Notes under the pieces: model-generated | Seen by the model: only the letters and a program-made list of their open reading frames with translations | What the model was told of the DNA's origin: nothing | Databases searched by the model: none | NCBI GenBank assembly: GCA_014529385.2 | Contig: JABFUD020000297.1 | Location: 1-59,233 of the forward strand | DNA length: 59,233 nucleotides | Source: Adiantum capillus-veneris | Lineage: Eukaryota > Streptophyta > Polypodiopsida > Polypodiales > Pteridaceae | Direction of reading: 5' to 3' | Shown: positions 10,040 through 22,109 of the stretch, piece by piece | Numbering within the stretch: the stretch's first letter is position 1 | Layout: each line of letters begins with the position of its first letter | Made by a program: the position numbers and the translations under genes

Positions 10040-12574
10040 CTAGCATTTTTGCTTTCTCTTTGATTTCAACCCGTTGTTTTTGTTTTCTAATCTCATATCT
10101 TTTGCTTCTGCTCCTTTTTTCGTGTTCTCCGAATCATCATAGGATTTGTGTTTCTTTTTCTTTGCCTGGGCTCTATTGATTACCTTGATTGGAACAATCG
10201 GTTCACTCTCTGATGAGCTACTAGGCATCACTTGGACTACGTTTACGACAGTTTTTGCTTGTTCAAAGGATTCTTAGGAAATTTATCCAGAAAGTGTCCT
10301 CCCTTTTTGCAACATTGTATGCAATAGGCTTCAATTGGTTTGAGGTTATTGTCAGGCTCTGGACATTCGTTCTTCCAATGGTCATCAACACCACAATTAT
10401 GACAGTTTCCTGTTCTAGGCTTCATCATGGGTTTTCCCATGGGAGGTTTGACACCTTGATTAGCTACATAATACATTGGTGCGAGCTGTGGTGGAGCATA
10501 AGTCATGGTTTCTTCCATTGGTGGTGGATGTGGACTATACCAATTTCCTTCTACCATTACTGTAGATGGACTAGGCTTTGCATAGGGTGTAACAGGCACC
10601 AAGGCTTGTTCATCTATGAATCCTTCAGAGTGCATGTACTTTACATGCACTGCATTATGTCCTGGATACGGAGGTTGTTGTCCCAACACATGCTGAGGTC
10701 TTTCCATACCCATTGGTGCTCTTTGAGCTTGGGCCATATTAGGCTGATATTTGTACATGGGTTGTCCTTGTGGCCTCATGGGCACGTACTGAACATTCCC
10801 ATCATACTTTGGTCTGAAGTAGCACTCGTGGGTCTCATGGTTGGTCCATTTACCCTCGATTGCACATAATTTTTGTGGCCTAATTGGTTGTCCCTGTGGA
10901 GGTATCCCTTGTCTTGGTTCTCTCATAGGTGCTTTTTGCATATTGCTCATCATGTCGTTCATCCTTTTTAGCATATCTTCAATGGCTAAGAGTGGTGCTG
11001 TAGAAACCGTTCCCATTTGTGCTTGTTTAATGGATGCTGTCTTCTTGCTTTGGTTATCCTTAGGGACATCTTCTTTGTTGAAGATCTCGCAATTGTCTCC
11101 TAGGTCAATCACATCAGACACACATGCTTCTAGGATTGTATGCTTTTTACTATAGAGTATAGCATGAAGTTCTTTCTTTAGAAGTCCCTCCAGAAACAAA
11201 GATACAATTTGTTATTCTACAGATATCTCCATCTCTGGGCATCTGACAATGTATTGTTTCATTCGAGTTGCACAATCACTAACAGACTCTCCATGTTTCT
11301 ATTTAAAGCTGTAGATTTGAGCTATCGTATTATGTTTAATCCCCGTTTTGGAACAAGTAGCTACAAATCCTTGAGCTAATGTGTTCAAGTCTATGATTGA
11401 CCTTGGTGGAATGTTTTGGAACCATGTCAAAGATTTTCCTTCTAATGTCATTCCAGACCCCTCGAATTGAGTATGGAAATCGAATATACGCTCTGCTCTT
11501 AGCACTTGCTTAAAGCTTGCTAAGTGGTCATATGGATCCCCTGACCCACTGTATTTTTTGACCCATGTTTGAAAATCAGCTGGTCTGACACGTCTATTTG
11601 GTTCAACTCCCCGTCTTCTGGGAGTTGGTTCTGTTCTGAGTCCTTCAAACCAATCTGTTGGAAATAATGACTCATGTAGCCCTGGACTGGCCTTAGTGTC
11701 ACCCGGTTTTCTACGTGATGAGGTGGTTTTTGGTTTCTTCACATTACTCTCAGATGATCTCTCACAGTGTTCATCCCTTGGAATTGTATCTGGTCCTTGC
11801 CCCAATATCCAATCATGTATGGAATACCCTTGGTATGTGGTTTGTTCTACCTCCTCAGGAGTCATCATAACAAAGTTGTTGTTATAACAATCCCTAAACA
11901 GGTAGGTTGGTAGATCTCCTGATCCCTTATCTTTGATCTTGAAGATATAGATGATCTTCATGGCTGTTAATTGTCCTGGTTTGGCATGAGAAGTCCACAA
12001 AAGATCTTTTATGTTTCTATCTTCCCAACAATAGACTCCGATCCTAGGATTATCCATACTAATCCGTTTCAAAGGCTTCAAGTCTACTTGATCGTATCTC
12101 TCAAATTCCAAAGTTGGTGATCCTTCTTTTGTTGACATATCTGGGGATTATAGTGTTTACTTCTAACTCCCATTTGTCTATCACGTTAGGGTTTTTGACC
12201 TATAAATACTGAGTTCCATTTCGATCCATGTACATTTTTCCTTGTTTGTTTTCTCTAACCTCTTCTTCGAACTCAATACCATGGTCATCAATGCGAATAG
12301 CATACTCCTCGTTAGGGTCCAAGTAAACCTGGGCTCCATGACGGTTAGTCTTGTAAAAAGATAGTATATACTTATAGCGCACTGTCGTTCCAATTTTCGA
12401 GTGAGTCGAGTAAGAAGACATTTCGGATGTTGAATCTAAAAAAGTCTCTGAGACTTCTTCAAGAATTGTGTGCAAGGAATTGCCTTGATTCCCGCTTTCT
12501 TCGGTAGATACTCTACTGGAGGTTTCTTTGAGTATGCCCTGATTTTCTAGTACACAACTAGATCTAAGGTTCAC
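10040..12574 (-). pseudogene. Gag: N-terminal domain, capsid and CCHC nucleocapsid (copy A)
   Basis: Gag forms the virus-like particle. Frames 12574-12200, 12138-11299, 11199-10243 and 10231-10040 cover, in order, a 250-residue N-terminal domain (YLDPNEEYAIRIDDHGIEFE, VYCWEDRNIKDLLW), a capsid-like region (FQTWVKKYSGSGDPYDHLASF, SLTWFQNIPPRSI), a Gln/Pro/Met-rich linker, and a zinc knuckle CHNCGVDDHWKNEC that fits CX2CX4HX4C exactly. A second knuckle (CIQCCKKGGHF) lacks its last Cys. A basic Lys-rich tail follows. A stop at about 12199 and frameshifts near 11299 and 10242 inactivate it. About 600 bp found in copy C (52900-53600) are missing between this tail and the protease. Confidence 0.88.
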
Positions 12575-12599
12575 ATAGACTTATGAGCCCTGGATAGAG

Positions 12600-14363
12600 T
12601 ACTCACCTTTGGATTGACTTGTCGTCAATTTCCACTCGATTCAATTGCAACTTTCTGTCAAGCCACGGATTCCTCGTCTGCAACTTGATTCCTTCAGATT
12701 CGACTTAAGCAGAATTCAAAGGTTTGATCTGTAATCTGGAAACTAAGTGTGTCTGTATCAATTTTGATCCGATTGAAACCAAAATTGCCCTATGGCCTAA
12801 TATTATGTTGGTCTATCACTGTATGAGTTCAAAAGTCCAAAATGATGTCTCTGGATAGCAGAAGTAAATAATCACGATTATTTAATTTTGTCAAAGTTTT
12901 ATACTTTTTTGATAGGTTTGGCAAGTATACAACTTGTTAGAGTCTCTGGGAAAATTGCAACAAGTTTGGACCAATTTTGATCAAGTTTATCAATTGTTTG
13001 GTGTCCACAGACTGTGATTTCGAGAGTTTGGCTTAAGTCTCACTTTTGGGATTCAAATTTCACCAAAATTAATTTGTGAGTTCTACTTGATGTGCTTGAC
13101 CTTGTCGTATACTCAAATTTGCAAAATCATCCAGTTTTGAAGCAGATGTAAATAATCGCGATTATTTACTCCAGCCATATTTTTGTAAGTTTTCACCCCA
13201 ACTTTGACACAGATTTATTAAGCACCTTGAGTTAAGGTCACTAGCCAATTTTCATCAAGTTTGGACAATTTTTTGTCAAATGGTTATCAATTATCTGTCC
13301 GCAGACTAACTTTACAATTTTAGTCACAAAGTTCACTCCAGTGGTCCAAATATTATCAAATTTGGTTTGTGGGCTTATTACAACATGGTGAAGCTAGTGG
13401 TATGCAGACTTGGTCATAAAAGTTGCAAAATAGGGCAGATGTAAATAATTACAATAATTTACTTCTGATAAATTATTGCAAATTTTTGGTCCACTGAGCA
13501 TATACACATGTTTATCACATCAACATAAGGCTATGAATCAAATTTCAACAAGTTTGGACAAACTTTTTTCCAAATTTATAGTCAAGATTCAAAAGGTCAG
13601 TACAAACTTTAGTTTTTACCCAAATTTTTGCCAGTTTAGTGATCCAAATCTTTTGGGCCGTTACAAAAGTTGTTTGTACACATGCAATGAATCAATGGTA
13701 TGAACCTTGGCCAATTTAGAGCAGAAAGTTAATAATCGCGATTATTAACTTTAGGCTTGAAATGAGCACTTTTTTGCAATTTTCTCAAAGACAATCTTTA
13801 CATAATGTATTTTAAGCCTATGAATCAAGTCAAAACTTAATTTGGCCTAAAATGTCAAGAAAAAGTAAATAATCTGAGTTCGGACAACTCTTAGACTTAC
13901 TATCCAGTCGGATTGAGTGGATTCCAGTCTTTTCAAGCTATTTCTAGCCGTAGACCTAAATTCTGCAACCTCCAATAACAACTCACACTTGATTCCTTCA
14001 GAGAGAGCAATATTCTGAAAGCCACCTCGGATCCTACTTACCCTACTCCTAGATTCTCATGCAATGGGGTTGTGAAAGTGTCCACAAACACTCGTTTTCT
14101 TGTGTTTTTTTATGTTTTTCAGAATCTTGATCTTAAGACTTGTCTCGTCTACCAATCATTATCCAAATCCTAATCTAAATCTACAATTCTACAGTCCTAA
14201 AGCTACTCAGCAAGTACAATTACTTACAAGCTACCTCTACACAGCAAAAGACGACAATCTTAAGCTATGCGGTTTTTAAAAGAAAGTTTTACTGTAGGTG
14301 AACCTAGAGGAAGTTAATGGACAACTACACAAGACACTCGTGTTTTTTCCTAGTTTAGGTCTC
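12600..14363. repeat. Leader of copy A: degenerate ~285-bp repeats each with an AT-rich palindrome
   Basis: The untranslated region between PBS and gag contains palindromes at 12864-12884, 13149-13170 (perfect; arms GTAAATAATCG), 13441-13462 (imperfect) and 13725-13752 (perfect, 28 bp; arms AAAGTTAATAATCG), plus a half-site at 13863-13877. Start-to-start spacings of the four full sites are about 285, 292 and 284 bp. Between palindromes the sequence is loosely repeated (AAACTTG, TTGTCCAAA, GGTCACTAG-like words), as in an old tandem array. The same arrangement occurs in copies B and C. No ORF is conserved here. Confidence 0.85.
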
Positions 14364-14386
14364 TTCGTTCCCCGACAGCGGTGCCA
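14364..14386 (-). promoter_or_regulatory. Primer-binding site, tRNA-Asp type (copy A)
   Basis: Two bases inside the LTR end the minus strand reads TGGCACCGCTGTCGGGGAAC. From memory, plant tRNA-Asp(GTC) ends so that its complement reads TGGCGCCGTTGCCGGGGATC. The match is good but imperfect. The place, next to the LTR, fits a minus-strand primer site. Confidence 0.85.
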
Positions 14387-14388
14387 AA

Positions 14389-15314
14389 TGTGGGACGCAT
14401 GTGTAACCTCATCATCCTATCTTATTGCAGTATTAGCGAGAACCACGATTAATTTGTCAAACCATGGGATGAAGCTGACTCGACTAGTGCATAGAGGCTA
14501 CAAGAGGTTGTCAATCTCTCAGAAAACAACTAACAACTCGCATCTAACTCAAGCTACACTCAAGTGACTGAAATCACCAAAAGCTAATTGCTCATCGACA
14601 AGCAAATCACATCATTTACAACATCAAACGACATCCAAACGTAACGAAACTTCTAGGACAAGTTTATAAGACCTAAGCAACATGCCTATGGCCTCAAACC
14701 CCACTTTAAGTCAAGTTCCAAAATCGCCATTATTAACAGCACTGGATTTTTTAACCTAGTCGTTTTCGACCCAGAATGCATCTAAATGCTTAGCAATGAT
14801 GCCCGATACCTCGCCTATGATTAGTTTTTGATTTAAAAGTGTAAATTCCTAGTTATGATGAAATTAGGCCGCGCGTCGACGATGCCAAAAGCTACGAAAT
14901 ACGGTGAATGGCTTATGTCAATGCGTAGAGCTCTTACCTACGGGTTACAATGCAACAAACGCATTTGCAATGTGACAACCAGAGAAGGAGTAGAAAGCAC
15001 GAGAAGGAGAGAAGCGAGCGCCGTTAGCTCACGCTGTGTATTTCTTATCCAAAACTTGTAAAAAACTTACAAAAATTGGATTTTATACCTTAGCCAAGGT
15101 TTTTGGGTGGTCAAAACTGATAATCTGGAGTCTGGAGTTCTACCAAAGCTGAGAAATGAGTGGCGGATACAATCTGGAAGCTTGTAGTCTCGGCTCATTA
15201 ATTACAAAGTTTATCCAAGAAAATAGGAGTTACAATATTCCCGATTTATCAAAATAATAATTGTTTTATAAGGAGAACTCCGAAAATGGTGTCCGTGTTA
15301 GCTTGCTGCTAACA
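14389..15314 (-). repeat. 5' LTR of copy A (926 bp)
   Basis: The minus strand starts TGTTAGCAGCAAGCTAAC and ends in CCCACA beside the PBS. It matches the LTRs of copies B (126 + 791 bp) and C (931 bp) throughout. The adjoining chromovirus sequence begins GTAAG at 15315, a candidate 5-bp target duplication whose partner would lie outside the window. Confidence 0.9.
15080..15087 (-). promoter_or_regulatory. TATA box in the LTR of copy A
   Basis: The minus strand reads GGTATAAAATCC, about 230 bp into the LTR. The same place holds TATAAATG in copy B and TATAAAAG in copy C, so this is the likely core promoter of the element RNA. Confidence 0.65.
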
Positions 15315-15324
15315 GTAAGCCATC

Positions 15325-16480
15325 TCATTGATTGGCTTCAAGATTTGAAAAGGACCATTGTGTCTTTTTGCTAGTTTCACATAATACTTTTGATGGCCCG
15401 TAGGATTTTTTTTCCGTAGTTTGCCTCAATCGAGCCTTGGGAAACTTAAGTAAGACCCAATCGTTTTCTTTGAATGTTAAGGCCTTTTTGTGCTTGTGAC
15501 CAGCAACTTTTTGCCTTTGTTGAGAGATGGATATATCCTCCTTAAACTTTTGAAAAGATTCTTGTAGGTCATAGCTATACTCATCGGCAGTGAAGATATT
15601 TCCATGTACTTTAAGTAGCAAGAGACTTTTAGGTCTTTCCTCAATGATTTCAAAAGGTGCTTTTCTTGTAGAAGTATGGACAATATTATTGTGCGCATAC
15701 TCTACAAGAGGTAAGTACTCTTCCCATTGTGAGTGTTGATCTACCTCTGTAACATAAGTCTTTAGTAGATCGAGTATCGTAAAATTGGCTATCTCACTTT
15801 GGCCATCCATTTGTGGGTGATAGGCCGAAGATAAATTCAATCTTGTACCTAGATTTTCAAAGAGACCTTTCTAGAAACTTGTGATCATTCTAGGATCTCT
15901 ATCTGAAACGATGGATGTTGGCAATCAATGGTGCTTGAAAATCTGAGATATGAAGAGAGTTGCCATTTGGTGTGCCTTAATAGTCTTTTTGACGGGAATA
16001 AAGTGTGTTTGCTTGCTTAACCTATCGACTATTTTCCATATTCCTGTATTCCCTTGGATAGACTTAGGTAATCCAAAGATAAAATCCATGGATATACTCT
16101 CCCATGGTGAATTAGGGATTGGCAATGTCTTGAGTAATCCAAGTTTCTTTCCTCTATCATACTTAGTCTTTTGGCATACCACACAGTTTGAAACATACTC
16201 TTGTATGTCCACTTCCATGGTAGACCAATAGAAGTACGTATCTACTCCTTGAAGAATAGGTTGATTGCCTCTATGCCCCGCATAGGGAGGAGCATGGTAT
16301 TCACACATAAATTTCTCACGAAGGGAGTGGATAACACATAGCCTATTGCCATGGAGAAGATAAACATCCTACAAGGTGAATAATTCCTCTTTCTTCCCCA
16401 AATCAAGGGCTGACATTACATCTTTAAAATCAGGGTCAATAACATACTCATCTATCATAGAAGATAGATCATTGTGAGTT
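15325..16480 (-). pseudogene. Chromovirus integrase (copy D), truncated before the chromodomain
   Basis: The zinc module lies in the frame starting at 16308 (APPYAGHRGNQP, then CVVCQKTKYDRGK), followed by the core (ESISMDFIFGLPKS with the first Asp; VDRLSKQTHFIPVKKT). After a stop near 15925 come SAYHPQMDGQSEIAN with the catalytic Glu and the C-terminal part (KAPFEIIEERPKSLLLLKV, ENDWVLLKFPKARLRQT). The order and wording are those of plant chromoviruses. The reading frame ends where the LTR of copy A begins. Confidence 0.88.
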
Positions 16481-16499
16481 GCTATAGACACCACATTAA

Positions 16500-17829
16500 C
16501 TTTTGGTCATTGTGAAAGTGCATCGGCCACCATTGTGCGTACAGCAATGTGAGCAATATGAAAATAAAATTGCAAAAGAAAATTTGCCCACCTCATTTGT
16601 TTGTCAGAAATCTTGGTTTGTGTCATGAAGTATTTGAGACTTTGATGGTCTCTTTGTAAAATAAATGGAGTCCCCAATAGATAGTGCTTCCATGTGTCTA
16701 GGGCATGTAGAACAACTAAAAGCTCTTTCTCATAAATGTCTAAGACCCGTTCATCCGTATTGAGCCTTCAGATCTCATATGCCATGGCATGCCCTTCTTG
16801 AAGCAAGACTGCTCCAAGGCAATCACCACAAGCATCACATTGGACCTCAAATGGCTTTGAGAGATCTGGAAGCATGAGGACTAGTTGGGAGGTAAGCTTC
16901 TCTTTGAGCTTGTCAAAAGCATTGCTCCTTAGTAGTCCATGAATACTTAATGTTCTTCCTTGTTAAGTCATGTAATGGTCATAGTATTTGAGAAAATTTT
17001 AGTATGAAGTGTCTATAGTATCCACACATACCAATAAAGCTTTTTACTCATGTAGATTCCTTGGATTAGGCCATGCTTTTATTACTCTAGCTTTGATGGA
17101 TCCACATGGATACCATCTTGAGAGATAATATGACCTAAGTATTGAATCTCTTGAATAAAAAATTCGCTTTATTTTTGGTTGAGAAAAAGCTTGTTCTCCC
17201 TCAATGCTTGCAAAAGCATTTAGAGATGTTGCTTGTATTCCTCCAAGGACTTGGAGTAGATGATGATATCATCAAAGAACAGTGAATTCGCGGTAGGGTC
17301 TAAACATTTTCTACATTAGATGATTGAACATGGCTAGTGCATTGGTCAAGCCAAAGGCATGACTGGATATTCATAAAGACCAAACGTTGTACGAAATGCG
17401 GTCTTCAGGATATCTTCATCCACTGTCCTTATTTGATGATAGCTACTTTTAAGGTCAATCCTATTGAAGTAGGTAGATCCTTGTAGCTTATCAAACAGAT
17501 CTTCTACCCGAGGCACAAGAAATCTGTTTTTGATAGTGATATGGTTTAGTCCACACACATACGGCATGTACCATCTTTCTTTTGTACTAAAAGGATGGAA
17601 AACAAAAGAGAGAGGAGCTAGACCTCACCATCCCTTTGTCTACCAATTATTGTACTTGCCTCATGATCTCCTCTTGTTGAGCTTGGGAAACTTTATAAGG
17701 AGGCTTGTTAGGCGGTGAGCTTCTTGGTAGGAGCTCAATTTGATGGTCATCATCCCCTTGTTTTGGAGGTAAGTCCATAGGGACATCATCAATGAACACA
17801 TCTTGGAATCCTTTCAAAAAATTAGACAA
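16500..17829 (-). pseudogene. Chromovirus RT and RNase H (copy D)
   Basis: The minus strand gives the RT N-terminal linker (17829-17647), then RT ([56 protein letters not shown]) followed by an F-DDI catalytic region near 17265. RNase H lies at about 16900-16530 (CDACGDCLGAVL-like, then DHQSLKYFMT-like words). Stops and frameshifts are frequent. Confidence 0.85.
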
Positions 17830-18128
17830 GTTAACTCTTCTTGATTCCGACCATTTACATTAGATAAAACATTAGGATCTTTAGGAACTCTTTGACAAAA
17901 ATCATGTACGTAGAAATTGAGCTCTTTATTGATTTATCAAAAGCAGGAGGATTTACAAGTGGTATAGTATGACCAGACTCACTAGCATCTATATACATGT
18001 TCTTTCCCCTGTAAGTGAAGTAGATTCTCCTTTCAAGGAGTTTCATGTTGGCAGCCATGCGGTTGAACTATGGTGCCCCTAGGATAGCATCCTCATGTTG
18101 GAGATGAGAGATGAAAAAGTCTTCTTTG

Positions 18129-18660
18129 TCAACATAGCTTTGGACATGAAGCCTCAACTCCACAATCAAGGGAGTAACGGAGGCTTGCTATCCTTGAAGC
18201 TATGGCAGTTGTTACAGTATCTCCCATCTCAAAAGCTTGCATGTCCAACTTGGTGGACAAATCCATTGAAATGAAGTTGTGAGTAGATCCAAGGTCAAAC
18301 AAGATGAAGGCATCATTCTCCCTTACCTTTCCCCAGGTATAGGACAAAGGTGATCCTTTGCAATGAGCATCCTCTTTTGGAGCTTCAATGGTGGAGGCTA
18401 TAGAAGTCTCATTGTGGGCATTTCTCTTGGGGCAAGAACAATAGCCATGCCCTTGCTCCTCACACTTAAAACTTTTGTGGTTGTTGCAAAAAGCTTTAAG
18501 CTCTTCAGGAGAGTTTATTTTTACCTTTGTAGACTCCCTTCTCCTTGGATAGATTGTTGTTGTTGTTGTTAGTATTGGAATTACCTTGGGAAGAATTTTG
18601 GGCATTGGTTTTTCCTTTTGCATCACTCTTGTCTTTGTTTTCCATGGGCTTGACATTCCG
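18129..18660 (-). pseudogene. Chromovirus nucleocapsid end and retropepsin (copy D)
   Basis: This frame holds a worn zinc knuckle (KCEEQGHGYCSCPKR) and then the protease: AFILFDLGSTHNFISMDLSTKLD, where the usual catalytic Asp-Ser/Thr-Gly reads DLG. Copy F has DPG at the same place. The dipeptide G-S with THNFIS is typical of chromovirus retropepsins, so the missing Ser/Thr is probably decay or a family quirk. Confidence 0.8.
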
Positions 18661-19765
18661 TCTAGCCCCTTGTTGGAAATTGATGTGCGAAGAAACCATG
18701 GTGTGGTGGATTACTTCCGTGATAGAACCAGGCCATTGAGAGTTGACGTACTCGGCCATCTCTTCAGGTAATCCCATACAAATTGTTACTTTTGCTCAAC
18801 AAAGTCTATCTTTTGAAAGACAATAGCCTTGAGATGTAAATCACAAAACTTGTCCACATATTTGTCAATAGACTCATGGGAGAGAAGCTTCAAACTTTGC
18901 CATTTGGTAAGCACTTTGTCCTTTGCATTGTTTGCAAGGAATTGCTTCATGATGGAAACTCGTAGAGTTTTCCTTGTCTTTGGGGCTTCACGATTGCCAC
19001 AAAGGCTAGCCCACCATTGACGAGTCAATTTCTAAAAGTACATAGCTGCATGGTGTAGCTTGGAGGACTCTGTGAAGCCCTCGTCTCCAAAGGCCGCATC
19101 AAATTGCTTGATGAAGGCCAATACTTTGTTGGTAGCACCACATGTGCCATCATATGTGAGAAAAGAGATACTCTTTCCTCCCTCTTTGAACTTCTTGAGC
19201 TTTTGTGACCTTTTCCATGCAGGGTAAAATTTTCAATGTCCTCCTCTCTGTATTCTCTAGGAGAATAACCATAGCTTTCATTGTAATAGGAGGAAGGTGA
19301 AGAAGAAGGAGAAGAGGGTGACGTATTTCTTGCCCTTTTCTTCCTTTGTTTCCTCTCTTCCCTTTTGGAGTGACAAAGAGAAGATCTGTTGATTGATCAT
19401 TTCATCCTGGGAGGAGTTGGCGATCGTCTAGACCACCATCTTCGTGGAGCCACTTCTTTAGAGGAACTTAGGAATTCATTTACTTTCTCGTTCTTTGGAT
19501 TCCTCCTCTCATATGGGAGAGAGTCTTCTTTTGGGGGTCTCATAAAGAGGCCTCCTAAGATCTCTCTCCTATTGTAGAGGAAAGTAAATCCCATAAGCAC
19601 AAAGTTGTTGAGTAACTTTGGCTTGCAAAGCAGGGTTGCCCATAGCTTACCGCAACCTAGTAGCAAGATAATTGACAAACATGGGGACATCATAATTAGC
19701 ACCTCCATGTGCAAAATCAAAGGTATCAATGCTACCATTCTACTCTCTTGGTTATCGTTAGCCAT
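18505..19765 (-). pseudogene. Chromovirus Gag (copy D)
   Basis: Frames 19765-19397, 19028-18786 and 18777-18505 form a broken Gag. The N-terminal part has a basic patch (RRWWSRRSPTPPR). The capsid part reads LTKWQSLKLLSHESIDKYVDKF, and the end is Asn/Lys rich. It lies directly upstream of the protease, as expected. Confidence 0.75.
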
Positions 19766-21201
19766 GCTAATTATACTTATGTATAGAGCACTTTGTATGT
19801 TTACTTAGTGTATTCTTTGGCAATTCAAATCCCTAGTTGCTACTCCTCTTAGCCTTTGAAAATCAGCACTTAAGCATCTACACCCATGGCTCAAACTAGT
19901 AAATTATCGAGAGTAATGAAGTGGGTCTAATATTGCAAAATTGCCAAGGAATAGCTCCTTTCAGACTTCTTATGGATCAATAATGGTAAAGCCATAGGCA
20001 AGTCTAAAAAGACTCCATTATTAAGACCAAAGCTCCTGAGGTGTGCACCATATCCCATATAGTGGGCTCAACAAAATTGATAATAGATCCCTGTCCCACT
20101 TACCCTAATATAATTAACAAAATAAACTATTAATAGGCTACTTAAGGACCTCTCTTCTTAAGAGAAAAGAGAAACCAATGTAATGGAAATGGCCTATGAA
20201 CTTTGAGAATAGCCGAACTAGGAGAATTAAAGAGAGCATTTTTGTGAGACTACTTTGAGAACATAGAGGGTAAGCTTAATTGACAGTAGCAACATAAAAA
20301 TAGTACTTAATTAACTTGGCATGAACAATACTTTGCAAGAGAGAGAGCTTAGAGAACTTGACAACAATTGAGGACGGGATTTATGTGGAGCCGATCCCCC
20401 TTCCAATAGGCATTTGTATTATAGATTCTCCCATCAAGAGAGACTTGATACAATACAATCTTTGTGTTCCTTGTGACCTAAATGATGCAATGAAAATGAA
20501 AATCATAACGCATCATGAGCATAATATAGACTTTGTAAAAAGGATTAAGTATCCCAAGCCTCACTACCATGGCCTCAAGCACCTTCAAAGGTGGAGAGAG
20601 CTAGCAGGGAGTGAGGGTAGGAAAGAGGAAGAAGAAAAATTCATAGGAGTAAAAATAGTTCCTCACTTATCATCACTCTTATTGCTAGCATACCTAATAG
20701 CATAGTAATGAAGATAGAGAAGATGGCAAGCTTAAGCATTGAAACATGGATCTTGGTTGGATTTGCATTCCATAGCCAAGAGGGTTGGTGTAGTCTCTAC
20801 ACTTCTCTACTAGCTTGGAGGAGGAGATGAAGCTCTTGCACTTTGCACACAATGAGTGTGTGTAGGAGAATATACCCCCCAAGCAACCCCCCTTCTTTCC
20901 TAGGTCAATACCCTCTTCTAGATCAACTTGGAAGCTCATTGGACCCCTACAAGCCTGCCCAATCACATGAAGAATGCATATCAAGAAACAAGGGTAGTCT
21001 TGGGACAAGTGTCTCCCTTTTCCCTTTGAGAGAGAAGACTTGATGAATGCAAAAACAATTAATTAAATCAACTAAATTATCATTGGACCCCTTGAGAGGC
21101 TAACCAATAGGCTTTAGGCACACCATGAGGGCAACATGGGTAGGGGCTTGACATGTGTCCATGCTACCTCTTGAGGCTTGGTCTTACCTTGTGTGTGTAT
21201 G
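19766..21201 (-). repeat. 5' LTR/leader sequence of chromovirus copy D
   Basis: This is non-coding apart from short chance frames. Positions 20385-21190 align with 40857-41660 of copy F (shared blocks such as CCAATAGGCATTTGTATTA and GAGGGCAACATG). The exact LTR/leader boundary and a PBS could not be identified. Copy B inserted at its outer end. Confidence 0.65.
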
Positions 21202-21327
21202 TGTTAGCAGCAAGCTAACTCAAATACCATTTTTCGGAGCTCTCATTGTAAAAACACTTATTATTTTGATAAATCGGGAATAGTGTAACTCCTATTTTAT
21301 GGATAAACCTTGTAATTGATAAGCCGG
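21202..21327 (+). repeat. LTR of copy B, left part (split by element E)
   Basis: These 126 bp match the start of the LTRs of copies A and C. The last four bases, CCGG (21324-21327), are the target duplication of element E. In copy C the uninterrupted site reads GAGCCGGAGCTACAAG at about 47339. Confidence 0.9.
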
Positions 21328-22109
21328 TGTCGCGGGATATGTGTTCGCTACGTGATCCGGGCAGGCACCGGGCCTCTGGCTGTGGGAGGTGCGAGAGGCT
21401 GGATGCAAAACACAAAGCAGAAGACTCAAAAAACACCTTAAACGCTTAAGAATTGACAAGCAAAATGTTCCAAGCTGCTAATGATTAGCCGAAGTGAAAT
21501 TCGATTACAAATGTTTGCCGTTAACGACATTGATGTTGTTAATGACATTGATGTTGTTAAGAGAGTTTAACGCTCTCAAATTAGATCACGACTATAAATA
21601 TCTCACTTATGCTTGCCATTAGAGCCATTTGAAGTTGATCAGGACATACATCTCTGGTAAAATTCCTTGCTTGACTCCCTTGTAATTTCCAATTATGGTA
21701 GAGTGAGGTTACCCTCTCTCCTTCTTGCCTTACAACTCCCTTATCTTGCTGCTTAACCTTAGGCTCCTTGAATGCTTTCCGATTACGACGTCTCAGCTTG
21801 CCTCCCTTTGCTTGCCGACCTCCAACATCTGCTCCTGCCGGATTCCCCTCGTCTTATCTTTCCCTTGCCGAGATCTGCTTACTCTCAAGTGAGAGAGGAG
21901 AGTTTCTCTTGATTTATGCTCGTCGAGAGAGAAACACTTCCTGTTGCTTTCTTACTTACCAAGGATGAGAGAGAAAGAGAGAATACTCTTTGCTTTGCTC
22001 TTACTCAAGCTCGAGAGAGAGAGAGCTCGAGCCTCTCTTGCTTTTGTTCAAGCTCGACCGAGCCTCTCTTGCCTAGTTCCGAGAGCGAGAGACTTTCCTT
22101 GCCTTGGCT

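Larger units (their letters stand above)
1..15314 (-). mobile_element. Family P Ty3/gypsy retrotransposon, copy A (5' LTR to beyond the left window edge)
   Basis: Reading down the minus strand, this copy has a 5' LTR (14389-15314), a tRNA-Asp-type PBS, a 1.7 kb leader, gag, protease, RT, RNase H, integrase, a second retropepsin and a 3' ORF. No 3' LTR is seen, so the element continues left of position 1 and exceeds 14 kb after subtracting the inserted DNA transposon at 6985-8296. Stops and frameshifts break every domain, so this copy cannot move by itself. RT before integrase in pol identifies Ty3/gypsy. There is no chromodomain, and the tRNA-Asp PBS recalls the Athila side of the non-chromoviruses, but the lineage is uncertain. 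It is inserted in chromovirus copy D, whose integrase resumes at 15315. Confidence 0.93.
15315..21201 (-). mobile_element. Family Q chromovirus Ty3/gypsy retrotransposon, copy D (cut at both ends)
   Basis: On the minus strand: LTR/leader (21201-19766), gag, protease, RT, RNase H and most of the integrase. The integrase end and 3' LTR are missing because copy A inserted at 15314/15315, and the outer 5' LTR is cut by copy B at 21201/21202. Copies F and H supply the homologous missing parts, including a chromodomain. Multiple stops show it is long dead. Confidence 0.9.

Noticed and set aside
10255-10869. 204-codon plus-strand ORF rich in Cys, His, Trp and Phe
   Set aside because: It is the antisense shadow of the gag linker and zinc knuckle of copy A. 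Similar shadows occur opposite copies B (33682-34029) and C (51969-52328).
12864-13752. Regularly spaced palindromes taken as a CRISPR-like array
   Set aside because: The spacing (~285 bp) is far too long, the intervening sequence is itself repeated, and the context is a plant retrotransposon leader.
20358-20705. 115-codon plus-strand ORF that looks like a small protein
   Set aside because: It lies in the chromovirus LTR/leader on the opposite strand. The matching part of copy F (40851-41100) does not keep the frame.
21591-21604. TATAAATA on the plus strand of the element E LTRs (also near 26881)
   Set aside because: PBS, polypurine tract and ORF all show that the element is read on the minus strand, so this would be an antisense promoter at best. 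There is no further support.
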